A stretch of 64,000 nucleotides of DNA from Ornithodoros turicata (lineage: Eukaryota; Arthropoda; Arachnida; Ixodida; Argasidae). The stretch is taken from positions 81,558,273 through 81,622,272 of the forward strand of contig NC_088201.1 in the NCBI RefSeq assembly GCF_037126465.1. The letters are read 5' to 3'. Under the pieces are notes generated by a model, which was given only the letters and a program-made list of their open reading frames with translations, searched no databases and had not been told where the DNA came from. The translations under genes were made by a program, and so were the position numbers. This document shows, one piece after another, positions 45,349-55,899 of this stretch. Numbering within the stretch: position 1 is the first letter of the stretch; each line of letters begins with the position of its first letter.

Positions 45349-46228
45349 GGATCGTCATTGGACATGTACAGAGTCTTTCAGTTTCACAGTTTTGAGGTAA
45401 CGAAGTGGTAATATATTCCGAGGAATCTGAAAGTAGGATGCTGGACACACGTAAAACCACGTACGTTGTCTCCCAACCTTTGGTTTAACAATGGTCGGAG
45501 GAGAGCACACAGAAACGCGACTTTCAAGTGTACAAATCTGTAGGGTTAACCGTGACGTTTATAATCCGTGAGGAATAAAGTTACAAACATCCGACACATC
45601 TTGGAAGAACGGCGATCGGAGAGGACAACAGAACTCAGTTTCCCATCGCCAACTGTAAAGTCGCTGTGCAGAGTGGCGCCACTTGCCGCTCACCCTACAA
45701 AGCTTAACTTATTGCTTTTCCTTGCAGGGAGCCTCTGCTCTCGGGAGATTTCGATTCAGCGGTTCATCCAGAATACCAAGAACGGGGGGGGGGGGGGGGG
45801 GGTCATCATCACAGCGACGTCGTAACGGCTTACGTTACCTTTCAGACATGCGTCGAAAGATGAACACAAGCAAGGACCCTGTTGTAGGACGTGCACCGGT
45901 AAAATGTTGGGGGGTATTACCAAATATTTTTGGAGCTGTTGGGGGCGCATGGGGGTAGGGGGTCTTGCTAAATCACTGGTTCGATTGTATCTCTCCTTTT
46001 CGAATTGTTTGTGTTGTCATCTCGATACGGAAGCTTGTAAGCTTTCCCCTCGATACTGAGAGGGCGTACGTTAAACTAGCAACAAACTAAGAAAAGTATT
46101 TCGGGCAAGCACTCTTCATATTCGTAAACGTATTTGACATATTGTTGTCGTCATTCGTTTTGTATCGGTAAAGTTATTTACTGCAGCGAAAACATGTTTG
46201 ATTTACACTTATCGCTCGTATCGCCTGG
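45349..46228. other. No recognisable gene; G19 tract
   Basis: A run of about 19 G residues lies at 45784-45802. ORFs crossing it (45568-45958) read glycine strings and are artefacts. Confidence 0.5.
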
Positions 46229-46253
46229 TTAGGTTAGGTTAGGTTAGGTTAGG
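46229..46253 (+). repeat. Interstitial telomere-like repeat (TTAGG)5
   Basis: Five exact TTAGG units, the arthropod telomere motif. It is internal, so either a footprint of double-strand-break repair involving telomerase or simple slippage. Confidence 0.85.
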
Positions 46254-46356
46254 CGTAGAAAGAAAAATATGTAGACGTTGACGTATACAACCGAGGACAA
46301 GGCTGCTCAACATCACTTGAATGTGTACCGCCCGGAAATCCTGGAGCTCAGATGAC

Positions 46357-46526
46357 GATGAAGAGATTCCACGTCAAGAGATCCAACTGGTCAAGAGATC
46401 CATCGAGTCAAGAGATCCACGGATGGATCTCATGACTCGGAGGATCTCTTGACTCGGAGGATCACTTGACCCGGTTGGATCTCTTGACTCGTCTGAGGGT
46501 TCGCCAGGCTTGGATCTTTTGACCCC
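46357..46526. repeat. Inverted array of a 17-bp unit (GGATCTCTTGACTCG)
   Basis: Three units in minus orientation (GTCAAGAGATCC at 46373, 46390, 46407) face five in plus orientation (GGATCTC at 46425, 46442, 46459, 46477, 46512). Spacing is 17, 17, 17, 18 and 35 bp. The switch point is ATCCACGGATGGAT. Another three plus units lie at 47697-47795. Confidence 0.85.
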
Positions 46527-47696
46527 TTTGTGTTACGTCGTTAACTCTAACATCGCTAAGCAGAAATTACTCGTATCGGAATACGAGGGACTCGTTTTAT
46601 GTGCGGTATAAATAGAATACAAATGCAGGTAGCAAATCAACATCTCATTTCTATTGACTTAGATACTTACTTTCACATAGCGCAGTGAAAGAAAAGCTGA
46701 CAGTTCTCGTATCTCATTTGTGTTAAAAACAGGTGGTTGCATTGTAAGATCAACCTGTTTGTTACACAAGATTTATAGGAGTGCTGTCACTTTACTTTAT
46801 TTTTTTTTTTTTGACAGCGCTTTGTGTTAGAGATTACTTCTACAGTTAGCGTGGGCTACGTACACTCACGTTGGGTGGACCGGCTGCTGTTTCAAACACG
46901 TTGATTACGGCTCGTAGTCGAAGAGCCAAGTCGCTGTTGTGGACAGACGTTCTACATGGCCGAACCGTCTGGTCATGGATTCTCTCAAGGTACGAAAGAT
47001 AGCTTCATATGCCCGAACATCTGTTTGTTTGTTGTTGTTTTTTCTCTGTATCAAATTTTCCCTTAATTTTTTCCCGCCGTCCAGAAAAGGACAAAGAGAA
47101 AGCACTTTGCGGCTGGGCCCGTTATTATCGGTAACAAGCTTCAGTTCTGGCATAACGTGGGGACGGCTGGCGCCAGTGGACACAAAAGTGCATAGACAAC
47201 TCTGAGTCCAGCAGTATACCCTGCATTTTGGGGTTGAGGTCAATGAACGTGACAGGTCAATCTTGACTGGAAAGCACAGTCAGACAGTAGCTATTTTCCC
47301 GCACGTCTGTCAGTAAAAGAATAGAATAACGTGATAAGGGTGGAGGCCAATGAAAAGAACGCGACAAGGATAAGTTTTAAGCCCTACAGCTTACGGTTCT
47401 TTGTAAGTTGAGCTCAATATTCTTGGTAACAAGCATCCGTTCTGGCATCGCGTGTTACGGCGCTAGGGGCAATGAGCATAAAAGTGCAAAGGCAAAAGGG
47501 GGACTCGCCGCCGTAACCTACAGCACAACCTCAGGATTTCCTCGCTTTCTTTTTTGTGTGCGTGTGTGGTAAGAAGAAAGAAAACACCGAAAAGTGTTCA
47601 CTGTTACCGGGCATATTACTTCCTAACTTAATACTACGTACAACGCAATCGTTATGCAATGAGCATGGTAAGGGATAGACTTTCTTTTCTGTCGGG
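46527..47696. other. Spacer between the 17-bp arrays, with an internal duplication
   Basis: GGTAACAAGCTTCAGTTCTG followed by GCATAACGTG, CGCCAGTGG and AAAAGTGCATAG (47131-47206) recurs, diverged, at 47424-47500 (GGTAACAAGCATCCGTTCTG, GCATCGCGTG, AAAAGTGCAAAG), 293 bp further on. Poly-T at 46799-46812. No gene supported. Confidence 0.5.
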
Positions 47697-47795
47697 ATCC
47701 TGACCAGTATGACGCTTTGACTGGTTGGATCTCTTGACTCGCCTGTCACGTGACCGGTTGGATCTTTTGACTCGATGGATCTCTTGACCGGGAGC
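47697..47795 (+). repeat. Second array of the 17-bp unit
   Basis: Three units (TGGATCTCTTGACTCGCC, TGGATCTTTTGACTCG, TGGATCTCTTGACCGGG) in plus orientation. On the minus strand they translate as repeated RVKRSN or SRDPT, an artefact of the repeat. Confidence 0.8.
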
Positions 47796-47806
47796 GCAAT
47801 GGAGAC

Positions 47807-48085
47807 ATGGCTCAAGGGCAATCCGCATATGCAATACCCGAGTTTTTTTATATTGAATTTGATTCGACTTCACCGGCGCGAGGATATCTAGGCCGAGGTT
47901 CTCCTCTGCCGCTTGCTTCAGGATGGGACAGTGAGTCGCGGGTGGACTTCATTGAGAAGCGTGACGACAATTACCTGAAAACATATGAGGAAAATGCACC
48001 CAGATATCCGCCTGGGAATAGTCTCGGCGTCGACCTATTCACTTGGCCACATGAGCTGTTCGCATCCTGCACTGCTTTCTTATGA
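47807..48085 (+). other. Candidate 92-codon ORF with A-rich 3' end
   Basis: The frame begins 11 bp after the 17-bp array. Composition is protein-like: IPEFFYIEFDSTS, then SRVDFIEKRDDNYLKTYEEN and GVDLFTWPHELF. The stop is followed by TAAATAAGAAATAATGATT and ten A residues (48104-48113). ORF plus A-run could be a processed copy of a transcript or the 3' end of a retroelement. No family recognised and no target duplication found. Confidence 0.27.
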
Positions 48086-48904
48086 TAAATAAGAAATAAT
48101 GATTAAAAAAAAAAGACGGCGATAGCGAGAAAGTTAATCAGGCTATAACGTACCTCAGGCGTCGCGAAAAAACAAAAACAACGAAAAGAAAAACAGAAAA
48201 AAGTCACAGAAGGTCTTCCCAACATCAGGATGCTATTTTGTGGTCATCATCAGTAGCAGTGTTTTTACCTTGACGTTCCGCCACATCGTCACACCTTGCG
48301 GCAACACTGATTAGTAGTACGTGACGCACACACAAAAAGGAAACACAAAAGAACAGCCAACGAGTGATATAAATAAAAATGACAAAAACAGTTCGAGGTT
48401 CACCTCTACGACCTTGACGACTGTGTCATATATGACATTCGTAGCGCTTTTAGGCAGACTGAAGGAGGGCTGCGTTCTTAATGACCTGTTCTATTTGTTC
48501 GCAACACCAGAAACAACTGTCAGACCCTCACGCGGTGGCACGAAATACGGTCGTTAGCAGCCACTAAGTGTTGAAAACAGCTTCTTCTTCAAGCAATGAC
48601 CACTGCGTATACTACCCATTTGGGATCATTACGTTTTCTCGACCAATGTGTTGCAATTTGATTGCTAACGTCGTGGAATTTATGTCATACTTTTTAGTGC
48701 CACCATATGTGCATGTACAAAGGAAACGTATTATTTATCTGAGGACACGCCATCCCCGAAATACCATCGTATTTATGTTTCTGGGATCACGTCTCCTCTC
48801 GGTCGGTACCGAAGGAATGATGCAAGAACGCAGTACCTTAGCAGCACGTGTATCCTCGACACAGCGACCTTACTTTGGTTGGGTTAGGTTTACTTGGGTT
48901 TTGA
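48086..48904. other. No recognisable feature
   Basis: No supported gene. The GGTCATCATCAG at 48243 resembles the hammerhead box but lacks the other elements. Confidence 0.4.
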
Positions 48905-48972
48905 ATCTCCTATCTTGATCCCCCGCAAATGGAACTTTATCTCCTATCTTGATCCCCCGCAAATGGAACTTT
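48905..48972 (+). repeat. Exact tandem duplication, 34-bp unit
   Basis: ATCTCCTATCTTGATCCCCC-GCAAATGGAACTTT occurs twice head to tail without a mismatch, so it is a recent slippage event. Confidence 0.9.
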
Positions 48973-49253
48973 GTATGATACAAGATATGGACAGCGTCGG
49001 ATTATCTAAAAAAAAAAATAGGAAATGCCGCGAGATATCTTCATTCCCTTTAAATCCTGCGACATACACAATTCGCGCACAAAGTCAGCCCGAAACAGCA
49101 ACAAGAAATAAGAGTCTACAATTTTTGAAATACCATCCACCAAACGAAGTCTAGACGGCACTGAACCAGGATACAATGAAACCTTTATGGAAGCAAAATG
49201 CTACGCGGATCCAACGCGGTAGGCAAAGTCAGGTGCAGACAGTGAGACGCGCG

Positions 49254-49299
<46 letters not shown>

Positions 49300-50120
49300 G
49301 AACAGAGAGAGAAGGACAAGAACTGGCGGATGTAGCGTGCTCTGACTACGCAACGGCCTCAACGGACGTTCACAGGGTTTGTTGCTCACGGCGGTCTCTG
49401 TTAGTCAGGAAGAAAAGATCCGGTGCGACGAAAGGGTTGCCCAGAGAGAACCAGTGAGCGATTAAGGAATCGTGCTTTGCTCAGATGGCGTGACATGGAT
49501 GTCGAAGGTCCGGTTATCGATAAGTGGGGTTCAAAAGGGTAATTGATTAATGGGTCGCGTCGTCCAAGTGGGTTTGTCTGCGTACGTTATTGCGTGATCT
49601 GGAAAGCACACCGTCTAGGGAAAACGGGAAATTCATGCGGCCATGTCTCTATACCATCGGTGTTCAGCTGAAGCGCAACGATAGAGGCCACCGCTCCAGT
49701 CGTATGTTTACGCATGCTTTTATCGGAACTTCTCAAAATGCAACAAATATGAAATATGCGTTCGGAAGTTATACTAAACTGACCCACAAAGGTTATCCCC
49801 AAAGAGCACGTCAACTCATTTGCCTTCGTTACCGATAAGGGAGCCTATTGTCGTAATACCGTCATGCTATGTCCCTGCGTGCGTGCACAGGCGCCATTTG
49901 CAATGACTTTAAAGTTCGAATATACTGCAACCCCTGAGTTAACTTTCGCTATTGTTACGTTCTTTCGTAATTTCAACACGGTAAATTTACCGCTACCCAC
50001 TCGGCGCTGTAGGGCTCTGTGCCCTGAGGGTTAAACAAATGAATTAATAAAAATAATCGATACGAAATATTAGGAAAGAACTGTGAGGATGTTTGTGCTT
50101 CGAAAGATATTATCTTTTTG

Positions 50121-50164
<44 letters not shown>

Positions 50165-51165
50165 AAAGGTGTTGCGGAACTGCACGCGCCAATGTTGCTG
50201 TGGCAGCTCTCCTGAGTTGACTGAATCACACTCTGAAGCATCAACCCTGTTGCAACGCAACGCAATATTGCACCATTCCCGCCGATCTTTTCGAGTTGGG
50301 TCGGAATAACGTAAAGTTCATTTCTCACGTAGAGTACTTGAACAGAGTCGATTTCAACGCACAAAAGCGTCGATTTTGCGAAAGTAAATAGATCGCAGGC
50401 GCGATATCATTAATTACAACGCTTCACATGCAATAACTTTACCGTATGAAAACACATAAGGAGGTCAGTGGTTCGGGAACATACTTTTTTTTTCTAAATT
50501 CCAGGGGACATATTCATTTCAACATTTTGTGCTACGTTTTTCCTTCAACAGCTAACTTGAATGCGTGGTCACGTGAACGCCCATAGCTCTGTGATTGATA
50601 GCATCCTGCTCCGTTTCAAGGCGAGACGTTGGTCAACGACGTTTCTTCACGGTTTCGATATTCTCAAGCGCCTTCGTGGGAATATTACCCCACTTTTCCG
50701 AGCTCAGATGTCGTATATGTATACTACAGACAGGCTATGAAGTGAATTAAAGTATTCTTTCGCGTGGATTGGAGAACTATTCGCAAATCCACTTCTCTCT
50801 TTTAATACGCGATAGGTTAAAGGAAGGAGCTACAAGGGCTAGCGTTGCAGTCGTATTCTAATAGGTATTATCGCACTCCTATAATGACGAAAATGCAGAC
50901 TCCAGTAACAGTTGTAACAGTACTCTCGAGGGACTATATTTCATGAAGAAGGCATTTCAAAAGTTTTTCTTTCTTTCTTTTTTTTTTTTTTTGCATGCAC
51001 TCGGGTGGCTGTCCATCCTAAACAGACAAGCCGTACAACACTGCTCGGTGACCGATATAAGAAACTAAATTCCAGTGATATACATCGGCATCTTTCGGTT
51101 GTTACCTGCGTATGCCTGTGATCTGCATGTCTGCAAATGATAGGTGGGCCAGACTACTTGAACCA
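48973..51165. other. Intergenic with two microsatellites
   Basis: (AT)n lies at 49255-49294 and (ATCA)n, ten or so units, at about 50121-50162. T-rich runs lie at 50484-50494 and 50968-50993. No gene or transposon end is recognised. Confidence 0.55.
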
Positions 51166-51455
51166 CACTCTTAAAAAAAAGGGTGTGCTTTAACTCCTTT
51201 CCTTGCCACATATATAACTCCCTTTTGGAGAGTACAATTACTATCAAAAACGGTGTCTCCTCACTCCCTCAAGGGAGTAGCATAACAACTTTCTCCCTGC
51301 CGGAGAGTAATATTACTCTCCAGTAGGGAGAAAGGCGTTATGCTACTCCCTTGAGGGAGTGAGGAGACTCCCTTTTTGAGAGTAATTGTACTCTCCAAAA
51401 GGGAGTTACATATGTGGCAAAAAAGGAGTTAAAGTACACCCTTTTTTAAAGAGTG
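51166..51455. mobile_element. 290-bp near-perfect palindromic MITE
   Basis: CACTCTTAAAAAAAAGGGTG at left and CACCCTTTTTTAAAGAGTG at right. The arms match almost base for base over about 130 bp, through TTAACTCCTTTCCTTGCCAC, CTCCCTTTTGGAGAGTACAA and CTCACTCCCTCAAGGGAGTA, to a centre at GAGAGTAATATTACTCTC. Arm identity is the highest in the window, so this is a young insertion or one kept by gene conversion. No coding capacity. Confidence 0.88.
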
Positions 51456-51554
51456 CATATCGCACGATGAGAAAAATACCCCAGAGAGGCGAATCCCTTT
51501 AAATGCATAATCCCATGGTGATAACAGCGAGCTTTAGCCTTTAGGAGAACATAG

Positions 51555-51650
51555 CAGTTTTACGATAACGTTTCCGAAAACACGATAAGCCAATCCCCCC
51601 GATTCTTTTGGAGTGGCTGACGTCACGCTGCTGATATCTGACTGACTGAC
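51555..51650 (+). repeat. Dispersed repeat F, copy 4
   Basis: Contains TTTTACGATAACGTTTCCGA, AAACACGATAAGCCAATCCC and GGAGTGGCTGACGTCACGCTG in family order; the 3' part is lost. Confidence 0.6.
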
Positions 51651-52694
51651 AGCGATATGTAGTCGAATAGGAAGGCGCTTAAGAGTCTGTAAAACTCCCT
51701 TATAATAATATTGGAATGTACCTTGCTGACATAAACAAACTGGCAGTGTATGCTCCAACACTGGGTCTCCTTTTGAGTGAATAAACATATAACCCCCCAA
51801 CACTGGGAGCTTACGTTCCAGTGCATTGATCGCTTCTCTCTGGAAGAAAACCAAAGTCAAGGGCTGGTCGAGGTAAACCACGTGACTCAGAAGCTACACT
51901 CAAAGGTATTCAGCAAAACAACTACTATTCTGTTGCTATGGAGTCTACGGGCCTCTAACTCGCATGCACGAATACACAAGCGTGCTTGGCACAGCAGAGA
52001 CATAATAGAAATGTGTTGTATACCGCTATGTACCACGGGCACAAGGGGATTTCTTGTTCCCAGAAACAAGCGCAGGGTCTTGTTCACACACAAGAAGAGC
52101 ATGCACCATATTCCTGACCGTCGCGCGTACTCTTAAGACGATCATAAATCACAGAAAAGTATAGAATCATTTTCGTGCAGGAAACAGCGAAGCGACTCCG
52201 TGACGCAATAAGCGGATGCCTGCACGTTTGAGCTGGGGTAAAATATACTGGATACAGTAGGCGTACGACACCGCTCATGGGATGAATCCTAAGCGATCTG
52301 AGATACCTAGCGTTGGTGTGCTGGCCTAGTTTTGTATGGGAAGGACCCTACTGGCTATGTGATCCGAAGCAGTTGCATTGTGGAGGATCGCTCAGTTGTG
52401 ATCGTCGAGTGCAATTACGAAGCAGTTACGCGTTGAAAGTAAACAGGATTCATTCAACGAGTACTTTTTAAGTGGAAAGAGAAGTTGAGCTGATGAAATG
52501 CTCCAACAGCACAGCCGAACTAGCTCGTCTCATGCAGAGATGGTACTAAACCGACCAATCGAACGGTACCAAGGTGGTTACTATATACGAACAGGCCCAG
52601 TTCCTGTTTTGTGGTGGTAAACACTAGGGGATCAAATTCATATTATTTCTACTGGAATTCCAGATTCACTACGCTTCCAGAATCACAAACACAC
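51651..52694. other. No recognisable gene
   Basis: ORFs on both strands at 51534-52278 overlap one another and show no motif. Confidence 0.4.
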
Positions 52695-52975
52695 CCGCTC
52701 GCGTGGCGTAGTGGTTAGGATGATTGCCTTCCACGGGAGGTGGCAGGGAGGTGACGCGGGGTGACTGCACCGGCTGTGCTGGCTGAGGTTTTCCCTGGGT
52801 TTTCCGGCAGACCTTCCAGACGAATGTCGGCACAGTTCCTCCTGAAGTCGGCCCAGGAAGCATACTAACAACCCCTGTTCCCCACTCCTTCCTGCTGTCC
52901 TCTCTCCATCTGTCCACGTGTGTACGCCGCTCATAGCCACAGTTGCTTCGCGGCGCTAACACGGAATTAAAAAAT
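52695..52975 (+). mobile_element. SINE family S1, full length, alternative tRNA head
   Basis: Plus-strand copy with a 14-bp duplication AATCACAAACRCAC (52681-52694, 52976-52989). The body from GGCTGTGCTGGCTGAGG to CGGCGCTAACACGGAATTAA is the S1 body. The head differs from the copies at 7490, 31237 and 62190: CGCTCGCGTGGCGTAGTGGT and TAGGATGATTGCC, with a D-arm of the GTGGTTAG type seen in Glu/Asp/Gly tRNAs, not the GGCCGAGTGG of Ser/Leu. The B box is decayed. Confidence 0.9.
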
Positions 52976-53021
52976 AATCACAAACGCACTACGCCTTACT
53001 TATAATTAACGCTGATGTATG

Positions 53022-53358
53022 TAAAATAAACCTTCGCTGCAACGAAATAGTTTTTTTTCCTCTTCGAATTATCGCTTCATTCGGAGTCTCGTGCTGTCCT
53101 GAACGAAATTGCTTGCGCTTACTGCAAAGGGCGAGCCGGCGGTAGCCGTACGGCGAGCCCACCTTACGCCTTCCTCTCCCTTTCCATATGAATTAAAATG
53201 CTGCCAAGGCACTTTTTTGAAGGCTCGCGCACGTTTCCGGTGCTCCAGTCACGGTTTTTGTAGCACTGCGTACGTCATCGAATTGTCGCTTATATGGAAT
53301 CCTTATATCCGCCCCCCCTCCCCCTTCCCGTTGAGTTCGGTATAACGAGCGTTTACTG
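53022..53358. mobile_element. pogo-like MITE, about 337 bp
   Basis: The right end reads inward CAGTAAACGCTCGTTATACC and is followed by TA (53359-53360). The left end TAAAATAAACCTTCGCTGCA is a worn counterpart. The end type matches pogo/Tigger elements like the one at 17318. Interior without transposase; the left boundary is approximate. Confidence 0.55.
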
Positions 53359-53516
53359 TACATGCAAACACTACCTACCGATATGTGACTGCAATGTGCT
53401 GTCTTACAGGAACACTTCAAAATGCAGTGACTCAATGTCTCCGCGGTGTGCCAAGTCTACAAAACACATACGGGCAGATAGGCTGCACGCTGTATTCCAC
53501 GCTACCTCCTCACCAA

Positions 53517-54685
53517 CAAGGGTGGACATGTATTACAATACTTTGTATTACAGTAATATTATCAAGAAAAATAATAACAAAAGAATGAAGCACGAAGTCA
53601 GAGTAATATTACTGTAATACTTTACGTATTAGTATCACGTATACTAACACGATTTTTTTTTAAAAGTATTTGTATTAGTGTTATAACACTCAAAAACGTG
53701 TATTACCGTACTACTAATATTTTTTTTTTCTTAAATTCATTTACAGGATTGCCCCTGTGTGACGCAGCTCTGGTATGTACCGATAACAAAGTCGACCTGG
53801 GCCTTCAAACCAGGTCGATGACATTACACATTTGTACTATTCCATTTTTCCCACTGGCTTTGTCACTATTATACCTGCTGGCTAAGAATTGGCAAATCAT
53901 ATGGTTGGGATCATTTTTAGATCTCAAGAAGGCTATGGTCTTTATTAGCATATCAAACCTGTAGGTTGAACCTCTTAAAAAGGAGGCCTCATTCTTCTCA
54001 CTATGGATATTTTTTTTTTTACGGCGACTCATTTTTTATTGTTAAGGATAACAGCACGACATCCCTTTGCAAACCTGGTGCTCAGACCGAACAGACAAGC
54101 ATTTGAAGAGTCGTTTCTGGCGAAGATAGCGTGTAAAATTGCATGTAAACGCCTTCTGTGTATTAACACAGGGAATTTACACGTTGCATGCATATATACA
54201 CACACACACACATATAAATGGGATGATAATGTGGTGGGTCATACATGCACGAAATACATGTTGCATGCGCGTTGGGGTTTATTTTTATTATTTCGTTTAG
54301 CGCCGCGAAGCAACTGTGGCTATGAGCGGCGTACAGATGTGGAGAGACGGAGAGAGGAGAGCAGGAAGGAGTGGGGGACAGAGGGGTTAGCATGCGTCTT
54401 GGGCCGACTTCAGGGGGAACTGTGCCGATATTCGTCTGGAGAGTCTTCGGAAAACCCAGGGGAAAACCTCAGACAGCACAGCCGGTGACAGGATTCCAAC
54501 CCGTGTCACCTCCCAGTCTCGGCGTGGAAAGCGGCCACCCTAACCACTATGCCACGGGAGTTGGTTTTGATGTTTTCTAAAGGCAAGTTCTAATGGAACA
54601 TGTATTTCTTATATTACCAAAGTAATATAATACAGTATTAGTATTATTATTATAATGCAAAAAATAGTATTACTGCCGACCCCTG
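53517..54685. mobile_element. Non-autonomous hAT element, 1169 bp, with nested SINE
   Basis: Exact 8-bp duplication CTCACCAA (53509-53516, 54686-54693). Ends are inverted: CAAGGGTGGACATGTATTAC and, from the right, CAGGGGTCGGCAGTAATACT. Subterminal segments repeat GTATTAC/GTAATAC motifs (53530-53720 and 54600-54680), as in other hAT elements. No transposase. A 281-bp SINE sits inside (54282-54562), so without it the element was about 0.9 kb. The 161-codon frame 54003-54488 spans element and SINE and is not a gene. Confidence 0.9.
54282..54562 (-). mobile_element. SINE family S1, alternative tRNA head, nested in hAT
   Basis: Minus-strand copy. The tail is at left (TTTTATTATTTCGTTTAGCG), the body is complete including GAGCGGCGTACAGATGTGG, and the head is at right. 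Read on its own strand the head is CTCCCGTGGCATAGTGGTTA, then GGTGGCCGCTTTCC and a B box GGGTTGGAATCC, the same head type as the copy at 52695. An imperfect duplication TTGGGGTTTAT / TTGGTTTTGAT borders it. Confidence 0.88.
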
Positions 54686-54693
54686 CTCACCAA

Positions 54694-55645
54694 TTGGTAG
54701 TTAAGGACTGTTCTGGAGTCATCAACTCAACAAAATCACACCCTTTCCACGTTTCACAACTTCCACAATCGACTTGTGTGTTCTATCTTCCCTCACTATC
54801 ATCTCTGTAATGGCTGTCAGTTTCCTGAAAGCATTTCGGTGGGTTTGGCGGGCCCGCGGGTTAAGCAACGGACCAGGTATCCCGCCGCGCGCGAACTCTG
54901 GCGGTTGCTTGCGAAACTGCTGTCTGAACTCTGCGCGATGTTGACGATGATCACTTCCGCTTACCACACGCTCGCACTACAGCCACCAAAGCGGATGGTA
55001 CACGTTGCCAGACTGCATATGACATCTTCCGTCATCCTGCGGATCCATTAATGGAGCTTGCGGTTTCCTCTGCTTTGAAATGAGTCGCGTCACGTACAGC
55101 GCCTGGAATGCAGACGGTGGCGAAATCTCTCCGTCGCTCACCGGAGAAACAGAACGTTGTACACACCTTGGCCGTGACCGGGAAGTGAATCTTGATGAAA
55201 AGAGTGTGGCTGGAATGAACTTGCGTGCTATAAGTTTACTACGGTGCCAAGAAACTGAAACTGTGCGTCAACATGTCGCAAGTGAAGTCTGTGTGCAGCA
55301 TACGGCATGTAGACTCAGAGTTATGAACACAGTGTTTTGGACGTGACATAAAAATGGTAGAATTGAGGCAGTAGCCACACTGACGTGGTGCAGCCGCCAG
55401 ACCTGAACCGTGGTTCATTATTTTTACTTATTTTCATTTCTAGGATGAGAATACACGTAAAAAATACGAGTTGGCTTCTCTGAGATCAGAGTTTCCAAAT
55501 TGTTGATGACGAAAGAGGCATCATTGTTGTGCTGAGGAAAAACATGCCAACGAGAAAGATGCGTAGTGCAAGAAAACCTTGAGCTTGAAGCACGTAAAAG
55601 ACGATACACACACGAAGACGACGCACTTCGTGTGTATGTCATCTA
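54694..55645. other. No recognisable gene
   Basis: The 88-codon frame 55080-55346 has mixed composition (LTGETERCTHLGRDREVNLDE) without a known family. A hairpin ACACACGAAG/CTTCGTGTGT lies at about 55606-55635, near the border of the next MITE. Confidence 0.35.
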
Positions 55646-55899
55646 TGGACCTTTTTGACAACGACTTATGCGCATGCGCATGACCTTGAAGCGCCGGAGA
55701 GGGTTATCTCCGTCTTCAATAGATGGCGAAGTATGGGGACAACAGAAGTGGGGAGACCGTACGAACGGCGCGAGCTCGTCGGTCCCACTCCGGACCGGTT
55801 TTGGTCCCGTGTGCTACCAACGTGGATTTGGTTTGACCCGCTCCGAGCGTGGTTCGCTGGGGAGCCGCTAGGATACGACGCGTATGCGAAAAAGGTCCA
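55646..55899. mobile_element. MITE with TGGACCTTTTTNNCA ends, 254 bp
   Basis: TGGACCTTTTTGACAACGAC at left and TGGACCTTTTTCGCATACGC read from the right are inverted. Between them lies a GC-rich interior without further pairing. Superfamily not assigned; no certain duplication. Confidence 0.6.

Noticed and set aside
46229..46253. Chromosome end
   Set aside because: Only five TTAGG units, with ordinary sequence continuing for 18 kb on one side and 46 kb on the other.
46357..46526. CRISPR array
   Set aside because: The 17-bp units are directly adjacent without spacers, occur in both orientations, and the DNA is eukaryotic in character.
48230..48260. Second hammerhead-like CTGATGATGACC on the minus strand
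   Set aside because: No GAAAC at the right distance, no stem I partner and no cleavage triplet.
54003..54488. 161-codon open frame
   Set aside because: It spans the interior of a hAT element and the nested SINE, so it is a chance frame through repeats.
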